From NCBI GenBank assembly GCA_010093485.1, contig MU001494.1:480805-544804 (forward strand): a DNA stretch of 64,000 bases. Direction: 5' to 3'. The DNA is from Karstenula rhodostoma CBS 690.94. Its lineage: Eukaryota > Ascomycota > Dothideomycetes > Pleosporales > Didymosphaeriaceae. This document shows positions 10,203-21,834 of this stretch, piece by piece. Within the stretch, counting starts at the first letter, position 1. The number at the start of each line of letters is the position of its first letter. The notes beneath the pieces are model-generated. The model was given only the letters and a program-made list of their open reading frames with translations. It ran no database searches and had not been told where the DNA came from. Both the position numbers and the translations under genes were made by a program.

Positions 10203-11459
10203 TCACATGATGATGGAGGGGTGGTCGACGTTGGCCTTGATCGACTTGTGGGGGAGGACGGAGCCACCGTTGACGTAGATTTCGTCACCGATGGACACGT
10301 CGTCTCCGAGAACGGTGACGTTCTCCAAGCGAGCCCACTTTCCGACAGTGCTGTTCCAGCCGACAATGGTCGACTTGATCCAGGCGTGGTCCTTGATGCG
10401 GCTGTTCTTCAGGATGACACATCGCTGTAGTCGGACACCGTCGCCGACAACGACGTTGGGGCCGATGGTGACGTTGGGGCCGATGCGGCAGTTCTTGCCG
10501 ATCTTGGCTGAGGGGTCGATGAGGACGTTGCCGCCGTGTACGTAGGACTCGGTGGCGGGTGTGAGGAGCTTCGAGCCCAGGCGGGTCAAAGAGGAGAGGT
10601 ACAGGCAGGTGCCGGACAGGAAGTCCTTGGGCTGACCGACGTCCATCCAGAAACCCTCCAAATCGAACGAGTGCAATTGGCCGTCCTTGACGAGGGCAGG
10701 GAAAGTCTCCTGCTCGATGGAGGTAGGGCGGAGCTCGATGCGCTGGAGTACCGAGGGGTTGAGGATGTAGATACCGGCGTTGATGCGGTTGCCGACGAAC
10801 TCGATGGGCTTCTCAACAAAGCGGTCTATCCTGGAGGCGTGGTTGGGCTTGTGCACAACGACACCGTACTTGGAGGGCTCCTCCACCTTGGTCACCACAA
10901 TGGTACCCTCCTCGCCGTGCTGCTTGTGGAAGGCCGCGAGCTGCTTGAAGGGGTATTCGCAGGTGACATCGGCGTTGAGGACGAAGAAGGGAGAATCGTC
11001 CTTGCCGAGGATGCGCTCAGCAAGCTTGAGCGGGCCGGCGGTGCCCAGCGGCTCAGTCTCGATGGAGAACTCGATGTTGACGTTGTACTCCTTCTCATAC
11101 TGGGATCGTGTTAGTGGCAGGTTTCGAAAGCAAAGTGTTGAGCACACGTACAGTCTTGAGCGCCTCGGCCATGATCTCCGGCCTGTAGTTGACGGCGAGC
11201 ACAATGTCAGTGACGCCGGCGTCGGCCAGTGCCTCGATCTGATGCTGGATCATGGGCTTGTTCGCAAACTCGACGAGCGGCTTGGGGTAGGTGAGGGTCT
11301 GCTGCTGTTAGGCCTCATGTCGACAGGGAGCGGTGAGCGCGGGGTAGCAGAAACACACCAGAGGCCTCAGGCGGGTTCCAAACCCTCCGACAAGAATGAT
11401 GGCTGCACATCTGTCAGTCACTTGTCCCGTCGACGCAATTGACAGGACGTACCCTTCAT
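10203..11459 (-). CDS. MPG1: mannose-1-phosphate guanylyltransferase (GDP-mannose pyrophosphorylase)
   Basis: Four exons on the minus strand: 11459-11453, 11402-11359, 11298-11152 and 11099-10203, joined to 1095 bases (364 residues), exactly the usual length. Exon 1 is only 7 bases (ATG AAG G). The nucleotide-binding signature is [10 protein letters not shown] joined to [11 protein letters not shown] across intron 2. Further landmarks are [32 protein letters not shown] and [16 protein letters not shown]. The C-terminus is a left-handed beta-helix of hexapeptide repeats ([17 protein letters not shown]), ending VDHPSIIM. It makes GDP-mannose from mannose-1-phosphate and GTP for N- and O-glycans, GPI anchors and cell-wall mannan, in the cytosol. 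Confidence 0.96.
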
Positions 11460-13017
11460 GGCTGTGGTGGTGGTCTGTGAATTGGTGGGGAGAGGATGCT
11501 CGTAGGGTGGATGAAGACAGCGAATGGGTCCTCGACAAGAACTAGCGAATGAATGGGGTGATGGACGGTGCTTCGACAGAGGCACGGTACGGGGTATAGG
11601 AAGAAGTTCGCGGAGCAGTCAAAGAGCTCTCGGGTGAGGACAGCTGGATTTAAGGGTTTGGTGGTGCTCTGTCGGACGGAGCTCCCTAGCTCAAGAAGGC
11701 CCAGGCCAATGCGCCGCCCCCCAATTATTCCCCTTTCCACGGTCACGGCCACACCCTCGCCAGTCGCCAGTCGCCAGTCGTCAGTCGGGCCATGCCATCC
11801 CTTGTCACTTGCCCGCTGCCTTAGCCTCCACCCCTTGCACTTGTGCGAATGGTCACTGGGACCTCGAGCAGCGCGTTCTAATTTTGCTGTTTTCGCCGCT
11901 GGTTGGCGTGACATGGCGGGTCTACGGGCGGGCTAGCATGCCATTCGCCTGCTACCGTCACGCGTTGCGACGCTGATTCCGCAGGTACATGCGACGTCTG
12001 TCTAGCACCGAGTGAGTGCATTTGCTGTCCAAACCCCAGGCCAGCTTCACCGCCTGCGATGCTGGCCCACGCGGGATGCGGGATGCGGGATGCGGGAAGA
12101 CCAAAACTTTGCATGTCACGCACGTCGAGGCAGCATGGATGGATAGGGGTTCCGTTCGCTTGACAGGACAGATGCAACATGTGGCTGACTCCAGGGCCCT
12201 GACAGCCTCAGTGCACGAGCCCGCATCTTCAATTTGCTTTCCCATCCGCCCGGCACACATGATCGTTACTGTGGGGGGGACTCGACAGAACCCGGCGTTT
12301 CAACCTGCAATGCGGCTGCACGGCTTCCTGCAGCGCCTTCACTCGCTATCCATACCGCAAGGTCCTCCTGCCAATGGGACTTCAGACGCGCGTCGGTCCT
12401 GCGTGGCATTCACGCAGCTCATGAGTACTCGTACGGGCTAGAGGAGCTTTCTGCAAGGCGACATCCCGCCCAGGGCTTGCGTTCACACCGCCCTGGACTG
12501 TGCCTCAGGTGTTCACGATGCGGACCCAATTTCCGAGGCAGATCCCTTCTACACTCATCGCTAAAGCGACGTTGCAACTTTCGCCGTGGCAGGACCTCAG
12601 TTTCGCTCCCTTTCGTGACATCTCGCCTTACACGCCTACGCCAATACTACACGCTAGCTCAAACACCAAAGGTCTTTTGCATAGCCTGTATAGGATTACC
12701 TATATCGGAAACACCATCGCCACCATTGAATACCGGACGCTAACGCCTTCCGCGTAGCTTCACCATGCAGTGGCACTTGAACTCGCACTCAGCCTTGCGT
12801 TGCGTACTAAGGTTCCCAGATCCGTGCTATCCCTGGTTGCACGATGCATCAAACTACCCTCTCCGGCTCCAACGCGCTGCTATACCACGCCATCCGATCG
12901 AGAACCCTCGATGCGTCCCGCCAGCGCGCCAGCCTACTCGGTGCTCTTCCAGGAGCACACTCAATGCTATTCTTGGTATTCAATATATTGAGCCACTGTC
13001 CAACACATCTGGCAGTA
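11460..13017. other. intergenic region upstream of MPG1
   Basis: About 1.55 kb without a gene I can support. It contains the MPG1 promoter and small tandem repeats. The GC-rich overlapping ORFs lack motifs and have no consistent frame. Confidence 0.4.
12071..12097. repeat. short tandem repeat, unit GCGGGAT
   Basis: Four head-to-tail copies of the 7-mer GCGGGAT, the last one altered. A second small array with unit CAGTCGC lies near 11758-11785. Confidence 0.8.
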
Positions 13018-13893
13018 TCACTTCATCCCAAACCACTCCCGCTCCGCCTCGGGCGGCTTAGGACTCTTGGGCTTCCCCAGCGTCACCGTCTGCCACACAT
13101 CGCTCATCCTCGCCCAGCTATTAGTCTTCTTCAGCCCCTCCTCCCCAACCCTCAAGCTATTCCTCCTGCTCTTCGCCAGCACCGGCGTGCCCGTCCCGCT
13201 GCCCCTAGGCGTGTTCGCTCCGCTCCCATAGCCCAGAAACCGATACTCCCGCGCGAGCTCCCAGTCCCCGCTGTTGTACCTCCACAGATCGAACCCCAGC
13301 GCCTTCCCGTAGTGCGTCTCCTCGAACAGAGTCCGCCGCACCGTGTTGTACGAGGACACGACTTTCTTCTCCTCCTCGACCTTGTTCTGCACCGTCCAGT
13401 GCGGCTGCCACCCCCGGCTGCGGCTGTCCTGCGCAGAGAGCCACGCCGCCCACTTCCCCCGCAGCTCCTCCCGCAGCGCCTGCGACGCCTCCTCGCCCGT
13501 CCCCAGCAGCACCGCGACGCCGCGCCGCAGCCGGAACGGCGTCCCCGTCGAGATGTGGTAGGGCCGCGTGCGGCCCGTGAGGCGCGTTAAGTCGGCGTCG
13601 ATGGCGTCGAGCTGCGAGTGCGGCAGCGCGTGGAAAAGCGTAATGTGCGCGGGCGTGCGGTTGAGGTGGCGCGGGAAGTACTCGTCGCGCATCTGGTCGA
13701 GGGGCACGGCGATGGACGGCGAGAGGGCGAGCGTGAGGACGTAGACGTGCGTTTCTTCGACGCCCGTGTTGGGCGCGTGCGCAGCGCGCTGCGGCGAGGA
13801 GCGTCGCGAGGGGGCGGCACTGGAGAGGGCGCTGTTCATGGTTTCGGCGCTGGGGTCGGCCGCGGGCGAAGCGTGTCGCCTGGGCGAGAACAT
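13018..13893 (-). CDS. 2H phosphoesterase / 2'-5' RNA ligase-like protein
   Basis: Single exon; 291 residues from the ATG at 13893. It has the two HxT/S motifs that define the 2H superfamily: AHITLFHAL and, about 100 residues later, PHWTVQNKV. Between them lies a strand-rich core (PFRLRRGVAVLLGTG). The C-terminal 60 residues are Ser/Pro/basic and probably disordered. 2H enzymes hydrolyse or form 2',5'- or cyclic phosphodiester bonds; the substrate here is unknown. The frame stays open upstream to an ATG at 14154 with a further in-frame ATG at 14052; that extension is Arg/Ala-rich with almost no acids. I chose 13893 because the extension overlaps low-complexity DNA. Confidence 0.8.
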   Translation of the reverse strand: MFSPRRHASPAADPSAETMNSALSSAAPSRRSSPQRAAHAPNTGVEETHVYVLTLALSPSIAVPLDQMRDEYFPRHLNRTPAHITLFHALPHSQLDAIDADLTRLTGRTRPYHISTGTPFRLRRGVAVLLGTGEEASQALREELRGKWAAWLSAQDSRSRGWQPHWTVQNKVEEEKKVVSSYNTVRRTLFEETHYGKALGFDLWRYNSGDWELAREYRFLGYGSGANTPRGSGTGTPVLAKSRRNSLRVGEEGLKKTNSWARMSDVWQTVTLGKPKSPKPPEAEREWFGMK

Positions 13894-14538
13894 GGCTGCG
13901 GTTTTGCTGCTGCGCGGCGGTGGTGTAGCGCTTTTGCCTGCGCGTGCGTGTGCGTGTGCGCGTGAATGTCGATTGTCCGGCCGTGTGTGTGCAGCGTCGC
14001 CAATCCCAATCGCCCTGCCCGTTGCAAAAAACCGCGCAGCCCTCGCGTTCATCCCGGTTCCTATCGTGCTGTAGCGAGCAACCGGCCCTTTTCTCAGAAC
14101 CTGCGTAGCCTGCGTAGCTTGCGTAGTCTTTGTAGCGACCCACCGAATCCGCATTAAACCAATGCCCTTCGCTGGCCAGAACTTCGCAACAGCAGGGCGC
14201 CGCGAGTTTCCACGCCGGAACTCCCCACTACGCCAGGGTTTGGAGTCCGAAATAGCCTACGTCACGGCAGCCAGCGCCTTAGCGCCGTAGGTGGTGGACC
14301 GGACCTGTAGATCGTTGGGCAGAGCCTCAACAACGGCTATCGCTGACACCATTTGATTTCGTTTGGGGGCCGCGGGTGCACGTGAACATGTCTGGCAGGT
14401 AAGTAAGTAATCCACACCTCGCAAATCAACGAATGCGTGTTGTCAAAGTAATACCATAGGTAGGTAGTATTCGGATTTTAATCCGTGTGGGTTCTTCAAA
14501 CACGTGATTGGGCGTTTCTAACATGCACGTCCAACCCT
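13894..14538. other. spacer between the 2H gene and the aldo-keto reductase
   Basis: About 640 bases. The left third may code for an N-terminal extension of the 2H gene (see that entry). A small array of GCGTAGCTT-like units lies at about 14101-14125. Nothing else was recognised. Confidence 0.4.
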
Positions 14539-15864
14539 CTAGAATCCCTGCCTCGTCTTAGGCACATACGCCTCCTCGAGCACCTTGACGTCCTCCTCGC
14601 TCAGCTTGAACTTGCTGTTCTTGACCGCCTCATCGATGCGAGCCTTGCTGCTCAGACCGATGATGGGCTGCACGCCCTTGTGGATGGTCCACGCCGTCGC
14701 CACACACGCCATGCTGACGTCGTTCTTCTTCGCGATCTTCTCCACGCGCCCGATGATTTCCTTGTCCACGGCGTCTTCGCGGTCGTGCACGAGGTTCTTG
14801 AGGAAGTTGTCGGTGGTGGCGCGCTTGGAGGAGCGGTCGGCCCAGGGGCGGGTGAGGGCGCCGCGCGCGATGGGGGACCACGGGATGAGGCCGACGCCTG
14901 TGTCCTGGCAGTAGGGTATCTATCCGCCGTTAGGACTGAAACCGCTCTGGAGGTGTGCTGGATGAGATGTAGCCGCAACATACCATTTCGCGCTCCTCCT
15001 CGCGGTAGATGAGGTTGTAGTAGTTCTGCATGGAGATGAACTTGTGCCAGCCGTTGCGGTCCGCGATGTTCTGCAGCGTCTGGAACTCCCATGCTGCCAT
15101 CTGCTTTCCTGTCAGCTCTTTCACTCTTTCGGCAGTGATTGCGGGATAGGGACGCCACGCACCGAGCTCGCGCCAATGTACCGCACCCACCCCTTCTCCA
15201 CGACGTCGTTCAGCGCCTTCATAATCTCCTCACGCGGCGTGTCCCGGTCCAGCCGGTGAATCTGCAGCACGTCGATGTACGTGCCGAGGCGCTCGACGCT
15301 CTTCTCCACCGCATCGAAGATGTGCTTGCGCGAGAGACCGACTTGGTTCACGAACTCGCCGTCATTGGTGGACACTTGTGCGATGCCGAGGGTGGGATCT
15401 TCTTCATTGACGCCAAAGTAGCACTTGGACAGGAGCACGACTTTGCTGCGGGGGATGTTGTATTTCTTGAGTGCCTTTGCGATGATGCGTTCTGAGGCGC
15501 CGTGGGAGTAGATGTCTGCCTGTATGCCGCAGCGTGTCAGCGACTGGCTCGTGGAAAGTGCAGCAACAGCGGAATCGCTGCTGATACCTTCTGTGGCGAG
15601 TGCTGGGAAGACGTCAACGTACAGTGTCCCACGTATTGATCCCAACTTTGTAGGCATGCTCCAGCAGCGGAAGACTCTGCTCCTCATCCAAAACCCACTC
15701 CTGCCACTTTGGATCTCCGTAGCTCATCGCGCCGAGAATCACCTTGGACACCTTGAGGCCGGACTTGCCTAGGCTGTAGCTGAATTAGCACAATGCCTCC
15801 ATCCATGCCACCATCTTCCACCCTCTAGAATCGCATACTTGACGTATTCCATTTTCTCAGCCAT
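14539..15864 (-). CDS. aldo-keto reductase (YajO/AAD-like)
   Basis: Five exons on the minus strand: 15864-15839, 15773-15623, 15519-15163, 15100-14984 and 14919-14539, joined to 1032 bases (343 residues). The N-terminus after splicing is MAEKMEYVNLGKSGLKVS. The catalytic tetrad is visible: Asp and Tyr in DTADVYSHGASE, except that the Tyr follows Val directly as in this subfamily, Lys in VVLLSKCYF, and His in LQIHRLDRDTP. Late motifs are SMQNYYNLIYREEERE and GVGLIPWSPIARGAL, with the NADP-binding C-terminus PIIGLSSKARIDEAV. It probably reduces aldehydes or ketones with NADPH in the cytosol; the natural substrate cannot be told. Every intron joins family-typical residues. Confidence 0.92.
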
Positions 15865-16502
15865 GTCTTAGCGCTCTGTAGTCCTTGCTGATATATCGGA
15901 TTCGGTGCCGGGACGCCTTCTGGTAGTCGGTCATGATATTATATTCACGGGTGTCGTTTGCGTCATACTTGTCGCCGTGTACGGCCGGCTACCCCATAGC
16001 GGAATTTACTCTGATAACCGGCGATTCGCTTTGTCTTTGTAAAGTTTCAGACCCTTCTACGCGTCAATTGGAGCAGCGCTTTGTGGCTGCCTGCTTCGGT
16101 GCCTCTCGGCGGCGCCTCGAGTGGGGAGCTACCGCGGGGATACATTATATCCGTGACGTACGTATCGTTTGAGCTACCGCGGGAACACATAACCGGTATA
16201 TCCGGGAAGTTCGAGCTATGTACCGTGGGACACTCTTCGCATCTGGAAAGAGAAGGCATGATCTAGATGCTGACTGTGCATGCATATGAGAACGGTGCAA
16301 ACATCAGGACGGCAACGTCACGATTGCACATGAAAAAAAAAGACGTATTGAGATCAACTCTCAGCCCGAAAGCATGCTGCTGTATTGAAGGCCTTGTCAG
16401 GCCTGCCGTGAACTATAGAAATATCATAACCCGTCGGCCCGTAGGTGCCGTCATGCCATTAACGCCATCCCATGATATCGCGCGCGAGGTCAAACAAAGC
16501 GC
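15865..16502. other. spacer between the aldo-keto reductase and polyubiquitin
   Basis: About 640 bases with no gene. It contains an imperfect direct repeat of about 45 bases near 16127-16210, each copy beginning GAGCTACCGCGGG and running into a VATAACCGG/ATATCCG-like tail. An A-run lies near 16333. Confidence 0.45.
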
Positions 16503-17530
<1,028 letters not shown>

Positions 17531-17653
17531 CGTGGGTGGTTTGCGGGTGTGTATGTGCTGTTTGTTTGTGCAAGTGTGTCTCGTTGACGGTGTGTCGTAG
17601 GGCGAGTGTAAATGCGGGTGTAGAAGGGATGTAGAGAGGCGGGAGGCGGCGGG

Positions 17654-17659
17654 TTTATA
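17654..17659 (-). promoter_or_regulatory. TATA box upstream of polyubiquitin
   Basis: TATAAA on the minus strand inside CATATAAACCCGCC, about 125 bases before the UBI4 ATG. Stress-inducible fungal genes commonly have TATA promoters. No convincing heat-shock element array was seen next to it. Confidence 0.5.
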
Positions 17660-18529
17660 TGGGCGAGAGACGGAGACGCAGGCGCAGGCGGCAAGCTGAG
17701 GCTGTGACGGTCAATGGGTGAGTAATGACACCACCAAGCGTCCGTGCGCCAACGGCAATCAAGGCAAGAGAAGGTTCGAGCGTCTTCTTGGCCAGGCAGC
17801 CGTGCTCTATTACTGCGCTGCTCGCTGATTCACTTCACTCTGGAGCTTTGATCCAGGTGCTCGAAGCCTTTGTTGCGCCCTGCTGCCGCCAAACTTCACT
17901 CTGGCCGTGTCGCCGCCTGGAACGACCAGCCGCCCCCGCCCTCCGTTATCGCGCAGGCCCCATCCATGTGACCCTCTTATCGGCTGGGGAAGCTCCAGCC
18001 CAGCCGCATCTGGTCTTGCGCCAACAACAACAACGACGACGATGCACCACGCCGCACCTGCAATGCGCCTTAGCACGCTTCTCTGGGTTGCCGGCGGTAG
18101 GAGGAACCCTGCAATCCGGCTTTTCGCCATGGTTGCCACCCAACCTCGCAAATCTAGATTGCGCAACGGATAGCGATGCTGACATGCAGTGCGGGCATAT
18201 CTCGGCGATGTCGATTGCTCATCACTACACCTGTGGCGGTAATCACCGCCAACCTCATTTAGGTACTCACGCAGACCATGGCGAGCTCCGCAGACGTTGA
18301 GCGCGCCGATGATCGAATACCGCGGCAGTCCGTATGAGTAGCTTTTACCCCTCACCTATTACGCAAACGGCGTTTCGGACTTCGTAGGTGGTGCACGCAA
18401 TGAGGACGCCATGATGTCACGCCTCAACTGTCGCCAACTCCAGCATGAAGCGCGCGCAGTACAATCGATACATTCAGGACTTCACAAAGCCGGCAACGCC
18501 CTTCCTATCGCGTATACCTCTATTTCGCG
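17660..18529. other. divergent intergenic region, polyubiquitin and SnoaL-like gene
   Basis: About 870 bases between the UBI4 TATA box and the SnoaL-like start. ORFs overlap on both strands but none shows a motif or a consistent frame. It presumably carries both promoters. Confidence 0.4.
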
Positions 18530-18913
18530 ATGCCTGACTTCACTGCGCCCAGTTTGACTGCCACCATCTGCACCCTCGAGCACCGCGCCTGGGCTGCCCT
18601 CTGCGATTCTGGCAAGGCGCTTCTGCCGCTCCTCTCCGCGACCCCGGTTTTCATCTTCCCAGGCGACCGAATTCTCACTGTGACGTCCTCGCCATCGCTT
18701 CATGAGATACTGCAAGATTCTGGATTTCAGCCATGGACAAATTACACACTGAGCCATGACGAGGTCGTACCTCTTGGAGAGAGCGGCGCATTGGTCTACT
18801 ACCGTGTAGAAGCTATCAGGGAAGAGTTGCCCTTTAGAGCCATCTGCTCCAGCGCATGGGTGCTTGAGGACGGACAGTGGAAGATGGCGAGCCATCAGCA
18901 GACGTTGATCTAG
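18530..18913 (+). CDS. small SnoaL/DUF4440-like (NTF2 fold) protein
   Basis: Single exon, 127 residues. It has the alpha-beta pattern of the SnoaL/DUF4440 family: an N-terminal helix (TICTLEHRAWAALCDSG), a Phe-rich strand (PVFIFPGDRILTV), a helix (PSLHEILQDSGF), then strands ending in VYYRVEAIREELPFRAIC and SSAWVLEDGQWKMASHQQT. The final W-(K/R)-x-x-x-HQ-T pattern is characteristic. Such proteins bind small hydrophobic ligands, and some are cyclases or isomerases in secondary metabolism; here no reaction is shown. It is followed in the same direction by a methyltransferase, but 423 bases separate them. Confidence 0.75.
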   Translation: MPDFTAPSLTATICTLEHRAWAALCDSGKALLPLLSATPVFIFPGDRILTVTSSPSLHEILQDSGFQPWTNYTLSHDEVVPLGESGALVYYRVEAIREELPFRAICSSAWVLEDGQWKMASHQQTLI

Positions 18914-19336
18914 CATCCCACATCGAGACGACAGACTGACATGAAACTCTACGACATTACGACATGTACGAATTATTAGGTGTCTACGAATCCAATTTGA
19001 TATGCAATTTACCCCCTTGATCGAGCCAACAATAATGCGACTCATACGTGTACTGGAGATCATTTACCGCAGACAACATTCTCTAGGACAAGTTTTCAGT
19101 CTGCGCATATCACTGACCGGCGCACCCACCACTTTCCAGATATCAGGTGTGTTGGATGTAACGTACTTACACAGACTACCTCGGCATCCCTTCCTTCCAG
19201 CCTAGCTGCGCCCGTCATCCTGACCCGGTTACTCCATATACATATAGAGCTTATTGTGCTGTATAGGAACAACTTTCGTACCACTACTCTTACCTGTGCA
19301 ACTGTACCTTTTTGATGAACTCAAACTTCTTCTAAC
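18914..19336. other. intergenic region upstream of the methyltransferase
   Basis: About 420 bases, AT-rich in the right half (CATATACATATAGAG near 19235). No gene seen. Confidence 0.4.
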
Positions 19337-20293
19337 ATGTCTTCCGAGACAACTCACTACATCCCGTCCACCATGGCTACCCAAAAGGGTGACAACGTCT
19401 ACAACCAATCCGCCTCGTTTTGGGAATCCTACATCAAAGGTCGCCCCTCCATACCCGACTCCTTCTTCTCCACCATCTTCGCCTACCACGCCTCTCACTC
19501 CGCCTCCTTCTCATACGCCCACGAAGTCGGCGCAGGCGTCGGCGTGCACTCCCCCCGCCTCGCCGCCCGCTTCGCCAACGTCTTAATCTCCGACATCATC
19601 GATACCAACATCCAGATCGCAAAGACGCGCCTCCAAAGCCAAGACTGCTACACCTTCAAGTGCAGCTCGCTAGAAGACACCATCGATTTGGCCCCGGCGA
19701 GCATTGACCTCGTCTTCGCCTCCACTATGATGCACTTCACGGACGTGGAGAAAGCCGCGCGCGCAGTGCACCACCAGCTCAAGCCCGGTGGGACGTTCGC
19801 GGCGGGGCTGTACGGGACGTACGCGCAGCACGAGCCGGAGGCGCAGAAGATCTGGCAAAAGCTCGTGCTGTGGATCTGCAACAACATCATCCAGAAGTAC
19901 GGCCTTGACGGCCGCGCGAAGAACATCCTGCAGAACGAGGCGGCGGGTCTGGATAGCGTGGGGCTGCCGGATGAGTGGTTCCACCCCGCGCAGAGATACG
20001 ATTACAATTTCCCTGAGCGCAGCACCCTGCGGGATATGATCCTGCCGCCGCAGTATGGGCTTGAGCCTGTATCGCGGGCTGGGGAGAAAGATACAGTGGT
20101 GAGGGATGTGTGGGATAAGGGGTGGTTTTCTAAGTTGGGGATTGAGGGACTGAAAGAGATTGCGAGTACGTGGCCGCATGACGAGGAGGACGAGGAGATT
20201 GTGGCGCTGTGGGAGGAGTTGAGGGGTGTGGTGGGGCAGAGGGAGGTGGAGGGGGCGTGGATGGTGAGTTTGCTGTTGGCGACAAAGAAGTAG
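19337..20293 (+). CDS. class I SAM-dependent methyltransferase
   Basis: Single exon, 318 residues. Motif I (AdoMet-binding loop) is EVGAGVGVHSPRLAARF at about residue 60, followed by the acidic strand end VLISDIIDTNIQIA. Then come the motif IV-like strand ASIDLVFASTMMHF and LKPGGTFAAGLYG. It resembles fungal trans-aconitate/Crg1-type small-molecule O-methyltransferases; the substrate is unknown. In motif I the usual GxGxG is GAGVG, so binding is plausible. Two in-frame starts exist, 19337 and 19373; the second lies in a better context (CACCATGGC) and would remove 12 residues. Confidence 0.85.
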   Translation: MSSETTHYIPSTMATQKGDNVYNQSASFWESYIKGRPSIPDSFFSTIFAYHASHSASFSYAHEVGAGVGVHSPRLAARFANVLISDIIDTNIQIAKTRLQSQDCYTFKCSSLEDTIDLAPASIDLVFASTMMHFTDVEKAARAVHHQLKPGGTFAAGLYGTYAQHEPEAQKIWQKLVLWICNNIIQKYGLDGRAKNILQNEAAGLDSVGLPDEWFHPAQRYDYNFPERSTLRDMILPPQYGLEPVSRAGEKDTVVRDVWDKGWFSKLGIEGLKEIASTWPHDEEDEEIVALWEELRGVVGQREVEGAWMVSLLLATKK

Positions 20294-20583
20294 TTGGGCT
20301 TAGAGACCAATTTCAATGCCCAAGGATCTTATCCAGAATGTCGGGTCAATCGATGGAGCAAAACATGATAGCAGAAGGCCGTCTGCTTGTACTCAAGGCC
20401 ATAATTCATAGCGTTGCTATAATGAACCACTGCGGCCTATTTCCGAGTTGCTGCAGTGGACATGCCTCATGCTCCGCAATCGGCCAGGCTCAGCCGCAAG
20501 CTTGTGAGATGGCGGCAGTGACATGCGAGCTGTGGTACCACGATGCATTACGGGACACGGGGTAGGAACTTGGAAAAGTATCT
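20294..20583. other. intergenic sequence left of the dispersed repeat
   Basis: Short stretch with no gene. It is the 3' flank of the methyltransferase. Confidence 0.35.
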
Positions 20584-20658
20584 ATTGTTGACTCCTCGCG
20601 CGCTTTTGCAAACCGCGGGAAAACTTAATCTAGGAACTTTATAGGGTGCTAAAATATA
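20584..20658 (+). repeat. dispersed repeat, copy 1 (AT-shifted)
   Basis: About 75 bases clearly related to copies at 36809-36890 and 39079-39155. Shared blocks are ATTGTTGACTC, TCGCG, GCAA-CCGCGG, AGGAACT and GGGTGC-AAAA. Most differences from the other two copies are C-to-T or G-to-A, and the flank to about 20760 is very AT-rich (TATATATATC), consistent with repeat-induced mutation. Confidence 0.7.
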
Positions 20659-20891
20659 GAGATTTAGATGGTATAAAAGTCATAGGGTCTCCTCCTTTAG
20701 TAGGCCTTTCCCTATATAAAGGCTAGGCTAAGTATATATATCTCTTACAATTCGCGATCTAAATTGGACGCGCACTGGGTGCTCGCATAGCGCTTACAAC
20801 GGAGTGGGTTGGTTGGCCGCTGGTGTCGATTGAAAAGGTATCATTCCGCACGAATCAAGTGGTTCAACGTCGAATATCTACAACTCGCCCT
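20659..20891. other. AT-rich flank of repeat copy 1
   Basis: Strongly AT-biased to about 20760, with TATATAAAGGCTAGGC and TATATATATC. It may be the mutated remainder of a larger element, but no terminal repeats were identified. Confidence 0.4.
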
Positions 20892-21834
20892 TCACAGCCC
20901 GGGATACATTTTCGGTGCGTGGGCTACACTTCCATCCAGCTCGTGTCTCGGACGGCTGCCATCTAGTTCGTGCGATGCGTAGTTCCCGCTGCCCAGCTCT
21001 GTTGGCTGTGGCCCGGACTTAGCGACTGGGTGCCCAGATGTCTCGCTCAATACACCCCGCGAAGTATTCTGCTTCTTCTTTCTCAGTATATACCATACGA
21101 GTGCACCAATCAAGGCGACGCCCGCAGCAGCGCCGATGCCTATACCTGCGCCCGCGCCCGCGGACATCCCAGACGAGTCCTTAGCGGGCTCTGTGGGGGT
21201 AGCAATGGCCGAACTCGCTATCGAAGATACTGAAGAGGACTCCAAACTCGCTGTCGAAGATGCTGGAGAGGACGTCGAGGCAGATGGGGAAGATGTCGTC
21301 AAACTCGCCCAGTCTCTCGACGCACTCGCCAGTATCGATGACGAGTCCACCTCGAACCACCGCGGCTTCTTCGTCTTTGCAGCCGCCGTCGTCTGCGTGA
21401 CACCGCCGTCGTCGGGATCTACGAAGAACGCACGTTCGTCTGTGCAGCACGCTTCGTCGCTTTTTACTCCACAGCAGTATATGTTTTCGCCGCAGTCATA
21501 GATGCTCACGCCGGCTGCAACATTGCCTACGCCGTGATTTAGCGCTATTAAACACTGTAAAGATGGGTGATTTACCGGTGCACGCGTCTGAGCATCCGAT
21601 CCACGCAGCGTTATCGCAATACTGGCGCGACACGCCGCCGCTTCCATTGATACAGAGGAGATTCGTCCCGCATTTTTCGCCAACGAGACAACAATTGTCT
21701 GTTCCGTTGCCGCAGGAGACAAGCTCTGGGCCTCTGTAGTATTTGGAGTCCAGCGCTTTTATCCCATCGTGCGAATAGCAGTCTGCATTGAGGAGAGCTG
21801 CAAAAGCGGGGAGGAGCAGGGTGTGGAGCAGCAT
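20892..21834 (-). CDS. secreted Cys-rich, Ser-rich single-pass membrane protein
   Basis: Two exons on the minus strand: 21834-21576 and 21526-20892, joined to 894 bases (297 residues). A signal peptide (MLLHTLLLPAFAALLNA) is followed by a Cys-rich ectodomain with about a dozen Cys (ELVSCGNGTDNCCLVGEKCG, IYDCGENIYCCG). Then come a Ser/Thr-rich stalk, one membrane helix (GIGIGAAAGVALIGALVW) and a short basic cytosolic tail (RKKK). The layout is common in ascomycete surface proteins and resembles WSC or mucin-like sensors, but the Cys spacing is not that of WSC. A sensor or adhesion role is inference only. Confidence 0.8.

Noticed and set aside
10536..11114. 192-codon plus-strand ORF opposite MPG1
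   Set aside because: Shadow of the conserved MPG1 exon; no independent evidence.
13205..14143. 312-codon minus-strand ORF overlapping the 2H gene in another frame
   Set aside because: Arg/Ala-rich composition produced by GC-rich DNA; the 2H motifs lie in the other frame.
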